DNA of 64,000 nt from Lactobacillus sp. (GCA_022651245.1 JALCQM010000006.1:17094-81093), one strand, 5' to 3'; positions 46,221 to 55,548 are shown, counted from the stretch's first letter. Notes: a model not told the origin generated them from the sequence alone. A program made the numbers and translations.

Positions 46221-46777
46221 GTGGGACGTCGGCGAGCCGCGCATGCCCAACGCGGGGGCGTTTAAGGCGGCCTGGATTGCTTCGTCGAATTACGCAAGCC
46301 AACGGGGTTGCGTATAAGTCAATCCCGGTCACGTCGCATACTGCGACGCACCCAGGCTGCCTTAGTCACATGCCTAAAAACGTGCGGCTTTGCTCTGGTT
46401 TTTCTCCTCGAGCTACGTGGCGCATGGGGGCGCGTTCTAACCGGGCTCGGCGGCGTGCGACTGTCGCCACCCACCACCAAGCCCTGTTAGCCCGTCCCCC
46501 ATACCCGCGCCACTTCGCTCTGGTTTTTCTCCTCGAGCTCCGCAAAGCAACGCGATTGCGTATAAGTCGTCCCGGTCACGCTTTGGCTGCGCCAAAACGC
46601 ACCCAGGCCGCCTTATACACATCGCTAAGGGCGCTTTGCTCCGCTCTGGTTTTTTCTCCTCGAGCTCCGCATGCCAACGCAATTGCGTGTAAGTCATCCC
46701 GGCCGCTGCACGGCTTCGCCGCACAACGACCAGGCTGCCTTACACACATTGCTAAACCCGGCTTGCTCCGCTCTGGT
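46221..46777 (-). repeat. Repeat array C: four hairpin units plus a partial one after glyS
   Basis: Read in the glyS direction, units are at 46777-46651 (C1), 46650-46525 (C2), 46524-46400 (C3), 46399-about 46280 (C4), then a decayed 3' half to about 46225 (C5). C1 begins at the base after the glyS TAA. Arms: GCAAGCC/GGCATGC with GCAAT/ATTGC (C1); GCAAAGC/GCTTTGC, GCGAT/ATCGC and GTATAAG/CTTATAC (C2); GTGGCGC/GCGCCAC, ATGGGGG/CCCCCAT and CTAAC/GTTAG (C3). C4 has left arms of the array B unit 1 type and right arms of the unit 3 type, so its arms no longer match. Long overlapping open frames here are a by-product of high GC. Confidence 0.95.
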
Positions 46778-48844
46778 TTACTTGACAATGACTTGTGCGA
46801 CGTCGCCGAATTGGTGGATCAAGGTGGCGAGAGCGGTTAGTTCACGTAGGCGATTGGTGCGCACGTTGGCGTCTTCGGCCATAATCATGGTTTCCGTAAA
46901 GTAATCGGTGATCACTGGTGTTAAGCCGGCCAGAGCCTGGTAGTTGGCCTCGCTTGGCTGTGCGTCAAATGCGGCTTGCACGTTGGCGACAGCAGCATGC
47001 AAGGCTGATTCGCTGGCATTTTCGAACAACTTGGCATCGACAGCACCGGTTGCCGGAGTCTTGTCCGCGATCCGGGTCACGCGGCCCAAGGCTTCCATCA
47101 CCGGTTTGAAGTTGGCGTCTTCGGCGTGGTCGTTCAGCAGCGCCGCAGCGTCGATCATGGCCTCAACATCGACGGTGTGACTAGCGGCGACAGCGTCCAC
47201 GATGTCGTGGCGAATCGCTTGACCACCTAGGTACTGGTTGACGCGATCGCGGAAGAAATCGGCCACCGCTGCTTCGTTCTTGGCAAAATCCAACCCATTG
47301 AGCTGATCGTTTGCCGTCAAAGCGGCGACGATCTGCTCTTGCAAGGCGTTGATATCAAAAGCAAAATGATTTGCTGCAACCATCCGCACGATCCCATAGG
47401 CTTGACGGCGCAGTGCGTACGGATCGTTGGAGCCACTCGGGATCAAGTCGACGGCAAAGAAGCTCATCAAGGAATCTAGCTTATCTGCCAAAGCGAGTAA
47501 CGTGCCGATCATGCTGGCAGGTAATTCACCGTCGGCAGAAATCGGCATGTAGTGTTCACGGATCGCTTGTGCAACCGCCGGCGTTTCGCCAGCTAGTTGC
47601 GCATACACCTCGCCCATTGTCCCTTGCAGTTCTGAGAATTCACCGACCATCGCGGAAACCAGATCGAACTTGTAAATCGCGGCAGCCCGCAGTAATTGCG
47701 CCTTATCGTCAGCGTTCAAGCCAAAACGGTCGGCCAACAACCCAGCGATTGTCGCCGTGCGCGCCATTTTTTCTGTCATCGAGCCGATTTTGTCGTGGAA
47801 GCTGACGGTTGCCAAACGCGTTACGAAATCAGCGATCGTCTTCTTTTGATCCTCAGCGTAGAAGAAGGCGGCATCTTCCAGACGCGCCGTCAACACCTTG
47901 ACGTTGCCGGCGATGACGTTATCCAAGTACTCACGATTACCGTTGCGGACTCCGATGAAAGCGTTGACCATCTTGCCTTGGGCATCTCGAGCGTAGAAGT
48001 AGCGCTGGTTGTCCTTCATCGACGTGATCAACACGGCTTCTGGAATCGCCAAATACTTTTCATCGAAGCGACCGGCAAAAGCAGTTGGCCACTCGACCAA
48101 GTTATTGACTTCTTCTAACAGGTCCGCGTCCAAATCGATCGTCCACTGATTGTCAGCGGCGATCTGGGCGATTTGATCCGCGATCAACTGCTTGCGTTCT
48201 GCTGGCGTGACAATCACCTTTTGGGCACGCAAGGCCGTAACATAATCACTCGCGTCTTGCAAGTCCACGGCTTCGCCTAAGAAGCGGTGACCCTGTGTGG
48301 TTCGACCGGCTTCAACATCTAACAGTTGCATCGGCACCACCTCATGATCGAGCAAGGAGACTAGCCAGTGGATCGGGCGGATATACTCGAAGTCATAGCT
48401 GCCCCACTTCATCCGTGTGGGGAATGTCAGCGACTTGATCACCGCGATCAACCCGCCTAAGATCTCTTTGGCCGGTTTGCCAGCGATGGCCTTATGCAGG
48501 TACACATACTCGACCCCTTTGAGTTCACGGAATTCAATGTCATCCACCGTCATCCCTTGCCCACGAGTGAAACCGATCGCCGCTTTGCTCCAGTTTCCTT
48601 CAGCGTCTTGGGCGATTTTTTTGGCTGGGCCTTTGACGTCTTCTTCAACGTCAGCTTGCTTGTTTGCTAAGCCGGTGATGTAAAGCGTCAAGCGCCGCGG
48701 CGTCGCGTACTGTTCAATTTGGTGGTAATCGAGATGGTTTTCTTTGAGGTATTTGGCCGCTTTTTGCGCGAATTGGGCCAAGCTAGGCGTGACAACATGC
48801 GCTGGCATATCTTCCAGGCCGATTTCTAATAGGTAGTTTGCCAT
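46778..48844 (-). CDS. glyS: Glycyl-tRNA synthetase beta subunit
   Basis: 688 residues, full length. N-terminus [28 protein letters not shown], and the C-terminal anticodon region with NRLRELTALATLI near the end. The beta subunit recognises tRNA-Gly and works with GlyQ. Its ATG shares one base with the glyQ stop. The stop TAA at 46778-46780 is followed at once by repeat array C. Confidence 0.97.
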   Translation of the reverse strand: MANYLLEIGLEDMPAHVVTPSLAQFAQKAAKYLKENHLDYHQIEQYATPRRLTLYITGLANKQADVEEDVKGPAKKIAQDAEGNWSKAAIGFTRGQGMTVDDIEFRELKGVEYVYLHKAIAGKPAKEILGGLIAVIKSLTFPTRMKWGSYDFEYIRPIHWLVSLLDHEVVPMQLLDVEAGRTTQGHRFLGEAVDLQDASDYVTALRAQKVIVTPAERKQLIADQIAQIAADNQWTIDLDADLLEEVNNLVEWPTAFAGRFDEKYLAIPEAVLITSMKDNQRYFYARDAQGKMVNAFIGVRNGNREYLDNVIAGNVKVLTARLEDAAFFYAEDQKKTIADFVTRLATVSFHDKIGSMTEKMARTATIAGLLADRFGLNADDKAQLLRAAAIYKFDLVSAMVGEFSELQGTMGEVYAQLAGETPAVAQAIREHYMPISADGELPASMIGTLLALADKLDSLMSFFAVDLIPSGSNDPYALRRQAYGIVRMVAANHFAFDINALQEQIVAALTANDQLNGLDFAKNEAAVADFFRDRVNQYLGGQAIRHDIVDAVAASHTVDVEAMIDAAALLNDHAEDANFKPVMEALGRVTRIADKTPATGAVDAKLFENASESALHAAVANVQAAFDAQPSEANYQALAGLTPVITDYFTETMIMAEDANVRTNRLRELTALATLIHQFGDVAQVIVK

Positions 48845-49743
48845 TATTTTTCCTCCTCTTGCTTGTGGGCGAGCAGTGGGAAGCCGAGCTTCTTGCGTTC
48901 TTCCACGAAGGCCCGCGCGACCTTGTGCGCCATCTTGCGGATGCGGCTCAAGTAACCGGCGCGTTCCGTGACCGATACCACGCCGCGCGCATCCAGCAGG
49001 TTAAAGGTATGGCTGCACTTGAGGATGTAATCATAAGCCGGATGAACCAAGCCAAGGTCCATCAACCGCCAAGCTTCCTTCTCATAAGCATCGAAAAATT
49101 GGAGTAACATCGCCTGGTCTGATTCTTCGAACGAATACTTGGAATGTTCGTATTCTGGTTCCTTGAAAATGTCGCCATACAACACGCCATCACCCCATTC
49201 GAGGTCAAACACGTTGTTCACGTCTTGGATGTAGGAAGCCAGCCGTTCGACCCCGTAGGTGATCTCACTGGTGACCGGCGAAACTTCTAGGCCGCCGACG
49301 ACTTGGAAGTACGTGAACTGCGTCACTTCCATGCCGTCCAGCCACACTTCCCAACCCACACCGGCGCACCCCATCGAAGGGTTTTCCCAGTTATCTTCAA
49401 CAAACCGAATGTCGTGTTCCAACGGCTCGATTCCTAATGCCCGCAGCGAATCCAAGTAGTAGTTTTGGACTTCTTTAGGGGAGGGTTTGATCACGACCTG
49501 GAATTGATGGTGTTGGTAAAGACGGTTCGGGTTCTCCCCGTAGCGGCCATCAGCCGGCCGCCGTGATGGTTCCACATACGCCGCCGCCCACGGTTCTGGC
49601 CCAATGGCGCGCAAGAACGTGTACGGGCTCATCGTCCCTGCTCCTTTTTCGGTATCATAAGATTGCATCAGCATGCAGCCTTTATCGCCCCAAAACTGCT
49701 GTAACGTCTGGATCATTTGCTGGACAGACATTTTCTTGGTCAT
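48844..49743 (-). CDS. glyQ: Glycyl-tRNA synthetase alpha subunit
   Basis: 299 residues. Class II catalytic core: [57 protein letters not shown] and [12 protein letters not shown]. It activates glycine for the alpha2beta2 enzyme. ATG 49743 follows AAAGGAG. Expression is set by the T-box leader directly upstream. In B. subtilis this pair lies next to recO; here 8 kb of other genes separate them. Confidence 0.97.
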   Translation of the reverse strand: MTKKMSVQQMIQTLQQFWGDKGCMLMQSYDTEKGAGTMSPYTFLRAIGPEPWAAAYVEPSRRPADGRYGENPNRLYQHHQFQVVIKPSPKEVQNYYLDSLRALGIEPLEHDIRFVEDNWENPSMGCAGVGWEVWLDGMEVTQFTYFQVVGGLEVSPVTSEITYGVERLASYIQDVNNVFDLEWGDGVLYGDIFKEPEYEHSKYSFEESDQAMLLQFFDAYEKEAWRLMDLGLVHPAYDYILKCSHTFNLLDARGVVSVTERAGYLSRIRKMAHKVARAFVEERKKLGFPLLAHKQEEEK

Positions 49744-49774
49744 GGTTATCTCCTTTTTATTTCGGTGCGGCCAA

Positions 49775-49968
49775 CAAAAAAAGCGCCACTATGCCAAAAT
49801 TGACATAGGGACGCTTCGCGCGCGGTTCCACCCTACTTCAAGTCATCCGACTTGCGCTCACTTGCCGGTTCGAAAACGCCAATCAGCCGTCGTTTGGTGA
49901 GGCTCACACTGCCCCTCACTCGCTGTTCAACCCAGCGGCAGACCCTTTTTCTCATCACCGAATATTTA
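49775..49968 (-). promoter_or_regulatory. T-box riboswitch, glycine specifier (GGC), before glyQS
   Basis: Minus strand: T-box core AGGGTGGAACCGCG at 49834-49821, then a terminator stem AGCGTCCCTATG / CATAGTGGCGCT and TTTTTTT (49816-49775). The kink-turn side GTGATGAGAAA near the start is almost the same as in the his leader. The specifier loop holds GGC followed by A at 49913-49910, in the same position relative to the kink-turn as CAC in the his leader. Uncharged tRNA-Gly should allow read-through into glyQS. Stem II is short or absent, as in known glyQS T-boxes. Confidence 0.92.
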
Positions 49969-49973
49969 GGTCT

Positions 49974-50001
49974 AGTATACCCTATTTCCCCGGTGTGTCA
50001 A
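49974..50001 (-). promoter_or_regulatory. Promoter of glyQS
   Basis: Minus strand: TTGACA, 16 bases, TATACT. The -35 box overlaps the last codons of the upstream LOG-family gene. Confidence 0.85.
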
Positions 50002-50561
50002 TATTTGCGGATGGTCGGCGGGGTGTAATCGGCAAAAAACGTCGCGATTTCTGGTAGCGTTTCTGCGAACAACAGCTTGCTGCGGTGTTCGGCGGTCAAG
50101 AACTCGTCACTGACCATCCGATCAAACATCGTCGCCAAAGGGTCCCAATAGTGCGCCACGTTATAAAAGGCACACGGGCTGTCATTATCCCCGATCCGAG
50201 CCCAAGAATAGGCCTCAGCAATTTCTTCTAACGTGCCTGGTCCCCCTGGTAACGCGATACAGGCATCTGCCATGCGCAACATCGTCTGCTTGCGCTGGGT
50301 CATGTCTGGCACCACCGTGAGGTCTTCGAGGTCCTCGAGCGCTGCGCCTCGTTCATACAAGTTCTGCGGCATAATGCCAATCACGCGGCCATCATGCACC
50401 AGTGCCGTCTTCGCTAAGACACCCATGAGGCCGACGCCACCACCGCCATAAACGAGCGTGTGGCCATGATCTGCCAGCCAAGCCCCTAATTCCTTAGCCG
50501 CGGTGATAAACACCGGCTGATTGCCTGCGTTGGCCCCACAAAAAACTGCGATCCGACTCAT
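49998..50561 (-). CDS. LOG family protein (TIGR00730)
   Basis: 187 residues. The Rossmann-like motifs VYGGGGVGLMGVLA and ALPGGPGTLEEIAEAYSW (PGGxGTxxE) define the LOG family, whose plant members release cytokinin bases from riboside monophosphates. Bacterial members are nucleoside 5'-monophosphate phosphoribohydrolases, with unclear physiological substrate. The start overlaps the HAD gene stop (ATGA), so the two are coupled. It belongs to the block that separates glyQS from recO. Confidence 0.88.
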   Translation of the reverse strand: MSRIAVFCGANAGNQPVFITAAKELGAWLADHGHTLVYGGGGVGLMGVLAKTALVHDGRVIGIMPQNLYERGAALEDLEDLTVVPDMTQRKQTMLRMADACIALPGGPGTLEEIAEAYSWARIGDNDSPCAFYNVAHYWDPLATMFDRMVSDEFLTAEHRSKLLFAETLPEIATFFADYTPPTIRKY

Positions 50562-51367
50562 GCCAGCGTCCCTCCATTCTCTAGAATCTGGGTGATCTTC
50601 TTGGCGACGGCGAAATCGCCATTACTGCCGATCCGCGCCGTTGCGTATGGGTCAAGCTTTGGCGTGGCCGCCGCCACGATGTAGCTGTACCCGGCCACCT
50701 GCAACATCTCGGTATCATTCAGGTTATCGCCAAACGTCACCATTTCTGCAGGCGTCACGCCTAACGTGTCCCCTAACGTGGTGATCGCGGTCCCCTTGTT
50801 CACCCCTTGATGCATGATATCCAAGAAGTAATCCCCGCCGATCGTGACGTGAAAGCGGTCGCCTAATGGGGTGTGGTAATCAGAAAAGGCGGCGGCGGTT
50901 TCTTTATTGGCGAAGAACACGGTGTACTTCGCCACTGGCACATCGAGTGCCATGAGGTCGTCGACAAATTCATATTGCCGGAAGAATTGCCCTAAAAACG
51001 GGGCCATCGCTTTAGCCGACGCATCGATATACGCACGCTCTTTGGCGCACAAAATCGGATACCCTAACCCTTGGGCTTTTGTGTAGTGGAGCAAAGCGGT
51101 GACATCAGCCGCGTCGAGGTATTGGGCCGCCACTTCTTGCCCGTCACGAACCACGAACGCCCCGTTTTCGGCAATCAAGCTGACACAGTCTTGCACCGGC
51201 GCAAACATCGGCTGCAAGGTGTACAACGCGCGACCACTCGCGGCAACAAAGTGGATCCCCGCCGCGTGGACGCGCCGAATTAAGCGATAAAAATCTGGTG
51301 GCAGTTCACCAGCATCGGTCAACAACGTATGATCAAGGTCTGAAGCAATCAGTTTAATGGCAGTCAC
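50558..51367 (-). CDS. Cof-type HAD hydrolase (subfamily IIB)
   Basis: 269 residues from GTG 51367, nine bases after AGGAAGG; ATG 51376 would overlap that site. Starting there, the N-terminus MTAIKLIASDLDHTLLTDAG aligns without gaps with the HAD protein at 11469 (same length to motif I). Motif II VAASGRA, a Lys-bearing DIMHQGVNKGTAI and motif IV VTFGDNLNDTEML are present. It probably dephosphorylates small metabolites. It is translationally coupled to the LOG gene. Confidence 0.88.
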   Translation of the reverse strand: MTAIKLIASDLDHTLLTDAGELPPDFYRLIRRVHAAGIHFVAASGRALYTLQPMFAPVQDCVSLIAENGAFVVRDGQEVAAQYLDAADVTALLHYTKAQGLGYPILCAKERAYIDASAKAMAPFLGQFFRQYEFVDDLMALDVPVAKYTVFFANKETAAAFSDYHTPLGDRFHVTIGGDYFLDIMHQGVNKGTAITTLGDTLGVTPAEMVTFGDNLNDTEMLQVAGYSYIVAAATPKLDPYATARIGSNGDFAVAKKITQILENGGTLA

Positions 51368-51470
51368 AAGCGACATCCTTCCTAATTTAAACTACCTCCC
51401 CAGTATACGCGAAATCTGCGCGCAGACAACGCCCGGTGCGCGCTGTTGATATAGGAATGCGCAACCGCAC

Positions 51471-51506
51471 AAATGGCGCCCCCCAAACTCATGGGAGGCG
51501 CCATTT
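51471..51506. terminator. Inverted repeat, probable terminator after the MMPL gene
   Basis: AAATGGCGCC and GGCGCCATTT arms around a 16-base loop. It lies between the MMPL stop and the HAD start and can work on the minus strand. Confidence 0.7.
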
Positions 51507-51544
51507 AAACTTAGCCTATTTGTGTCACGTTAAGCTGCTAGCGA

Positions 51545-54500
51545 TCACTTATTTTCGTCACGATTGTGCCAATCGATCAGGCTGATCAGCCCTGACATGG
51601 TGACCGGTAAGATGATCACTAAGATCACTAACCCGATGATGACCCCTAAGGCCACCTGGATCAACGTCGTGACGCCACTTGGGATCAAGGCCGCGAAGGT
51701 CCCGCTCAAGATGATCGCCGCTGAAATCACCACCGCACCGATCGTCGTCGCTGCTTGCAAGATCCGCTGACGCGCATCAGGCGCGTCATGGTTGTCCTTG
51801 TAGCGGATCATCAAGAAGATACTGTAATCCACCCCTAACGCCATCAACATGATGAAGGTGAAAAACGGTGTATTCCAACTCAAGAGGCTATCGCCTAAAA
51901 TATGGCTCGAAATCAAGCGGGTGATCCCCATCGAGGCGAAGAAGGCGGCAACCAATGTACCGATGATGGTCAGTGGTTGTAAGAGTGACCGTGTCACCAC
52001 GATCAACGCGATGCCGATCCCGATGATCATGATCGTAGCGGTCCGCTGGAAATCGCCATCGGCTAAGGTCCGTAAATCATTATCTTGCGAGGTCTGCCCG
52101 CCGATCGCCACGGTCGTCCCTTTGAGCGCGCCGTGCTTGAGTTGCGCATTCAGATCCGTTTGTAGGGTCTTGAACTGCGCGTTGGCCTTGGTCGAATTCG
52201 GGTCCCCTTTGAAGACCACCGTCAATGTGGTGATCTTTTTGCCATCGGCCATATAGGCATCTAACGCAGGCTTGAAGGCTTTAGATTTGATTTGGGCCTT
52301 TGGCAGGTAGAACTTTTGCCCCATGTAGGAGTCTTGCAATTCGCTTAGGTAAGAACGCATCGTCTTACTGCCGTCGCTGATCGTCTTCAACCCAGCATCG
52401 GCATCGGTCAAACCGTCGCCAAGCTGGGACAACTGCGTCGCCATCCCCTTGAGCTTGGTATTGACTTCTTGGACGCCACCGTTGACTTGATCAGCGCCTG
52501 AGTTCAACGACCCGCTCTTAGCCGCCAACGCATTGGTGCCGGCAGCGCCTTGTTGCAACCCAGCGGTGACCTGGCTAGACCCGGCCGTCACTTGTTGAGA
52601 GCCGGCGGCCAAGGCCCCAAGCCCAGAAGCGAGCTGTTGGTTGGCCCCTGAGACTTGCGCGGCCCCTTGGTTGGTTTGCGCCGCACCAGAAGCCACTTGG
52701 CTGGCCCCTGCAGCTAAATTGTTGACGTTGGTGGTCAATCCTGGTAACGCGGCGTTGAAACTGGCAATCCCGGTATTGAGACCTTCCGTCCCCGTCGTTA
52801 ACTGACTGATCGCAGTGGTTAATTTCGCCACTTGTGCTTGCGCGGCGGCCCCCACGATCGTGCTCGTGGCTTGATTCTGGTTATTGGTCAACATCTTCAA
52901 AATAGTTTGCGCTTGTGCTTGCAAACCGGCTACCGACTGATTCAAAGTCGTCATCTGAGTCGCTAATTGGCTACTGCCATCCGTCAAGGTCTGGACGTTA
53001 CTGGTGAGATTTGGTAGCGAATCGGCTAACGTCCCAGTCCCGGTTGCGACTTGGCTGGTCCCAGAAGCCACTTGACTAGTCCCGGAAGCCACTTGTGCCG
53101 CACCATTGGCAGTTTGGTTCGCGCCACTCGCAGCCTTGCCTAGGTTGTTGGTGACCTGGCTGGAGCCGGCGGTCACTTGCTGGGAGCCAGAGGCCAACTG
53201 GTTGGTCCCCGAGTTCACTTGCTGTACACCGGCAGTATATTGTTGGACCCCTTCTTGCAGTTGGCTACTGCCGTTGGCCAGCTTTTGCACTTGCGCCACT
53301 TGACTAGACGGGTCGCTGCTGGCCAACTGGCTATTGGCGCTGGCCAAGCCCTTGCGGATCTTGGTCAGGCCTGCTTGTGACGACTTTAAGCCGCTAGTGA
53401 TCGACTTGAGCTGATCGCCTAAATACAGCTGGGAAATCTTCTCGCCACCTGGTTGTGTGACCGAAGCGACGGTTTTGATCCCCGGTTCTTTTTGTAAATA
53501 CTGCGTCAGATCATCGATCGCCGCCAACTTGGCAGGAGTCGCTAACGACGACTTACTCTGGATATAGATCGTCGCAGGGGCGGACATCCCCTTGGAGAAG
53601 TGATCTTGAATGACCAAGTAGCCTTTTTTGGATTGGTAGCTGGTTGGCACTTCGTCGGCGTTGTTAAAGTTCAGCTCCGAGTTATAGGTCAACACGAATG
53701 GCAACGCTAAGGCCACCACCACGATCAAAGCGATCGCAGGCCGCCCAATCGCGACGCGTGACAACCCGTGCCACAACTTGCTGGAGCTTTGACCATCGGC
53801 GATCTTGCTGGGCCAAAACATCTTCTCCCCTAACGCCGACATGAAGAACATGTTCAGCGTCAACAGGACTGGCAATAAGATCAAAACCCCGATCGCCACG
53901 GCACTGGCGCTTTGATAGAAGGTAAACTTCGCCAACCACAAAACTGAGAAGCCGATCAACACGGACAAGCCACTATATAATACCGTGCGGCCGCCATGCT
54001 TGCGCGTTTCCCGCGTCGCCTCAAGCGGGTCTAGGCCACGCGCAAGCTCACCTTTGAAGTAGTCATATAGCAGGATGTTGTAGTCCGTCCCGATCCCGAA
54101 TAAGACCACCACCAAGAAAACTTGGGTGAAGTTAGAAATCGGGAAGTTAGCGTGTGCCGCCAGATTCATCACGATCGACAAACTGGTGATGAAGGCCACC
54201 CCAACGTTAAGTAGTGAGATCAATGGCACGATCGGAGAGCGGAAAACCAAGATCAAGACGATGAAAATGAAGACCACCGCGATCAGTTCCGTTTTCTGGA
54301 TTCCTTTTTCCGTGACGGTCGAGAAGTCGTCATTCAACGCGTCGACCCCTGTGATGTACGTCTTCAACCCCGAAAGCCGCAGCTGGTGTTGCAGCTGCTT
54401 GACTTGCGTTTTGATCTGGCCATCTTTTTTGACCGTGATCTGCGCCAGCTGCGTGGTTTTGTCTTTCGAACGTAACTGTTTTTTGGTTTGAGCGTTGTCG

Positions 54501-54820
54501 TTAGGCCCCATGATCGTGGTGACCTTCAAGCCATTGACATGATGCAACGTCTTTAATTTGGCGTCAATGCGCCGGCTTTGTGCGGCCGTGATTTTGTCGT
54601 CGCCATTGCTGAAGACGGCGGTGTACGTCCGCACCGACTGATTTTTATTCGCCTTTTTTTGAATGTGGGTCGCGACTTGACTTTGCACATTCTCCGGTAA
54701 CTTGACCGCGCCATTATCCCGGACCAATTGAGAGACATTCGGCATAGCGAATATAGCAATGCCGACAATCACGATCCAGGCGATCAACGCGGGATAATGT
54801 TTTTGCGTGAACTGCTTCAT
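51545..54820 (-). CDS. MMPL-family RND transporter with long repeat-rich central domain
   Basis: 1091 residues from ATG 54820, after GAGGGGAT. One membrane helix at residues 9-30, an external domain, a helix cluster at about 185-375 (FGIGTDYNILLYDY is the RND proton-relay type motif), a second external region, and a C-terminal cluster at about 910-1085 (ALGVDYSIFLMIRYKD). Residues 495-800 are a Gly/Ser/Gln/Ala-rich run of about seven-residue repeats (such as QVASGTSQVASGTSQ) as in YhgE/Pip proteins, probably a long coiled coil outside the cell. Substrate unknown; drug or lipid export is a guess. It is divergent from a TetR gene with shared operators. Confidence 0.9.
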   Translation of the reverse strand: MKQFTQKHYPALIAWIVIVGIAIFAMPNVSQLVRDNGAVKLPENVQSQVATHIQKKANKNQSVRTYTAVFSNGDDKITAAQSRRIDAKLKTLHHVNGLKVTTIMGPNDNAQTKKQLRSKDKTTQLAQITVKKDGQIKTQVKQLQHQLRLSGLKTYITGVDALNDDFSTVTEKGIQKTELIAVVFIFIVLILVFRSPIVPLISLLNVGVAFITSLSIVMNLAAHANFPISNFTQVFLVVVLFGIGTDYNILLYDYFKGELARGLDPLEATRETRKHGGRTVLYSGLSVLIGFSVLWLAKFTFYQSASAVAIGVLILLPVLLTLNMFFMSALGEKMFWPSKIADGQSSSKLWHGLSRVAIGRPAIALIVVVALALPFVLTYNSELNFNNADEVPTSYQSKKGYLVIQDHFSKGMSAPATIYIQSKSSLATPAKLAAIDDLTQYLQKEPGIKTVASVTQPGGEKISQLYLGDQLKSITSGLKSSQAGLTKIRKGLASANSQLASSDPSSQVAQVQKLANGSSQLQEGVQQYTAGVQQVNSGTNQLASGSQQVTAGSSQVTNNLGKAASGANQTANGAAQVASGTSQVASGTSQVATGTGTLADSLPNLTSNVQTLTDGSSQLATQMTTLNQSVAGLQAQAQTILKMLTNNQNQATSTIVGAAAQAQVAKLTTAISQLTTGTEGLNTGIASFNAALPGLTTNVNNLAAGASQVASGAAQTNQGAAQVSGANQQLASGLGALAAGSQQVTAGSSQVTAGLQQGAAGTNALAAKSGSLNSGADQVNGGVQEVNTKLKGMATQLSQLGDGLTDADAGLKTISDGSKTMRSYLSELQDSYMGQKFYLPKAQIKSKAFKPALDAYMADGKKITTLTVVFKGDPNSTKANAQFKTLQTDLNAQLKHGALKGTTVAIGGQTSQDNDLRTLADGDFQRTATIMIIGIGIALIVVTRSLLQPLTIIGTLVAAFFASMGITRLISSHILGDSLLSWNTPFFTFIMLMALGVDYSIFLMIRYKDNHDAPDARQRILQAATTIGAVVISAAIILSGTFAALIPSGVTTLIQVALGVIIGLVILVIILPVTMSGLISLIDWHNRDENK

Positions 54821-54844
54821 ATAAAATCCCCTCAATCGTCAAAA

Positions 54845-54956
54845 TTTAGACAGTTGTAAAACCACAAAATTCATGATAGATTCGAGTTAAAGGTTAGACA
54901 AGGTACAAACCTTAGCTAAATGTTAAGTCTTAGACAATTCGGGTAGGTTTGTCTAA
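54845..54956. promoter_or_regulatory. Operator region with four TTAGACAA motifs between MMPL and tetR genes
   Basis: TTTAGACA at 54845, TTAGACAA at 54894, TTAGACAA at 54930 and its reverse TTGTCTAA at 54949. The last two form an inverted repeat with an 11-base spacer that ends 19 bases before the tetR ATG. A second pair, ACAAACCT 54905 and AGGTTTGT 54945, overlaps. It probably controls both divergent genes. Confidence 0.65.
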
Positions 54957-54975
54957 ATGTAAGGGGATTATTTTT

Positions 54976-55548
54976 ATGAAATATGCACCTGGGCAAAAAA
55001 TGAACCGCAATGCCGCGCGTACACTCGCCGCGTTTTCGGAGACGATGTTCATTTTGCTAGGAGAAAAAGAGTTCGATAAGATCACCGTCAACGAAATTTG
55101 TCAGCGCTGCGATTACCCGCGCGCAACGTTTTATAATTACTTCGATGATAAATATGACTTAGCCGACTACTGCTGGTATCAGCTCAGCAAAGACATTCAC
55201 CTGGATATCGTCCAAGCCAGCCCGTCTAACGAGGCCTTGCTGAGCGTGTTCGATGAGGCGTTCCAACTATTCTCAACGCAACGTGATCTTTTGAACCGCA
55301 TCGTCGTGCATAACCCGATCGATAGCCCGCTGATCACCCACTTTCTCAACCACTTCACCCGCGCCATGACCTCGATCTTGGCCGACTGTTTGACCCAACG
55401 CCAAGGTCACACCCCACTGAGCCTGGTCGCACAATACTACGCCAACACCGTGTTGCTAGTTTTGAAGTGGGTCTTCTTGGGCCAACACGACACCACCCTC
55501 AAAGAAGCGCGGACTTACTTAGAAGAGCTGCTCACCAAGCCATTTTAA
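54976..55548 (+). CDS. TetR/AcrR family regulator
   Basis: 190 residues from ATG 54976, preceded by AAGGGGA. The N-terminal helix-turn-helix DKITVNEICQRCDYPRATFY and NYFDDKYDL are typical of TetR. The ligand-binding domain is of the TetR_C type found in small lactobacillus regulators and gives no hint of ligand. It is divergent from the MMPL transporter, with repeated TTAGACAA motifs between, so it most likely represses that transporter and itself. A strong terminator follows. Confidence 0.9.
   Translation: MKYAPGQKMNRNAARTLAAFSETMFILLGEKEFDKITVNEICQRCDYPRATFYNYFDDKYDLADYCWYQLSKDIHLDIVQASPSNEALLSVFDEAFQLFSTQRDLLNRIVVHNPIDSPLITHFLNHFTRAMTSILADCLTQRQGHTPLSLVAQYYANTVLLVLKWVFLGQHDTTLKEARTYLEELLTKPF

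Noticed and set aside
46202..46840. Long plus-strand open frame (212 codons) through array C
   Set aside because: It runs through hairpin repeats and into glyS antisense; residues follow the repeat period and have no family resemblance. High GC gives long frames by chance.
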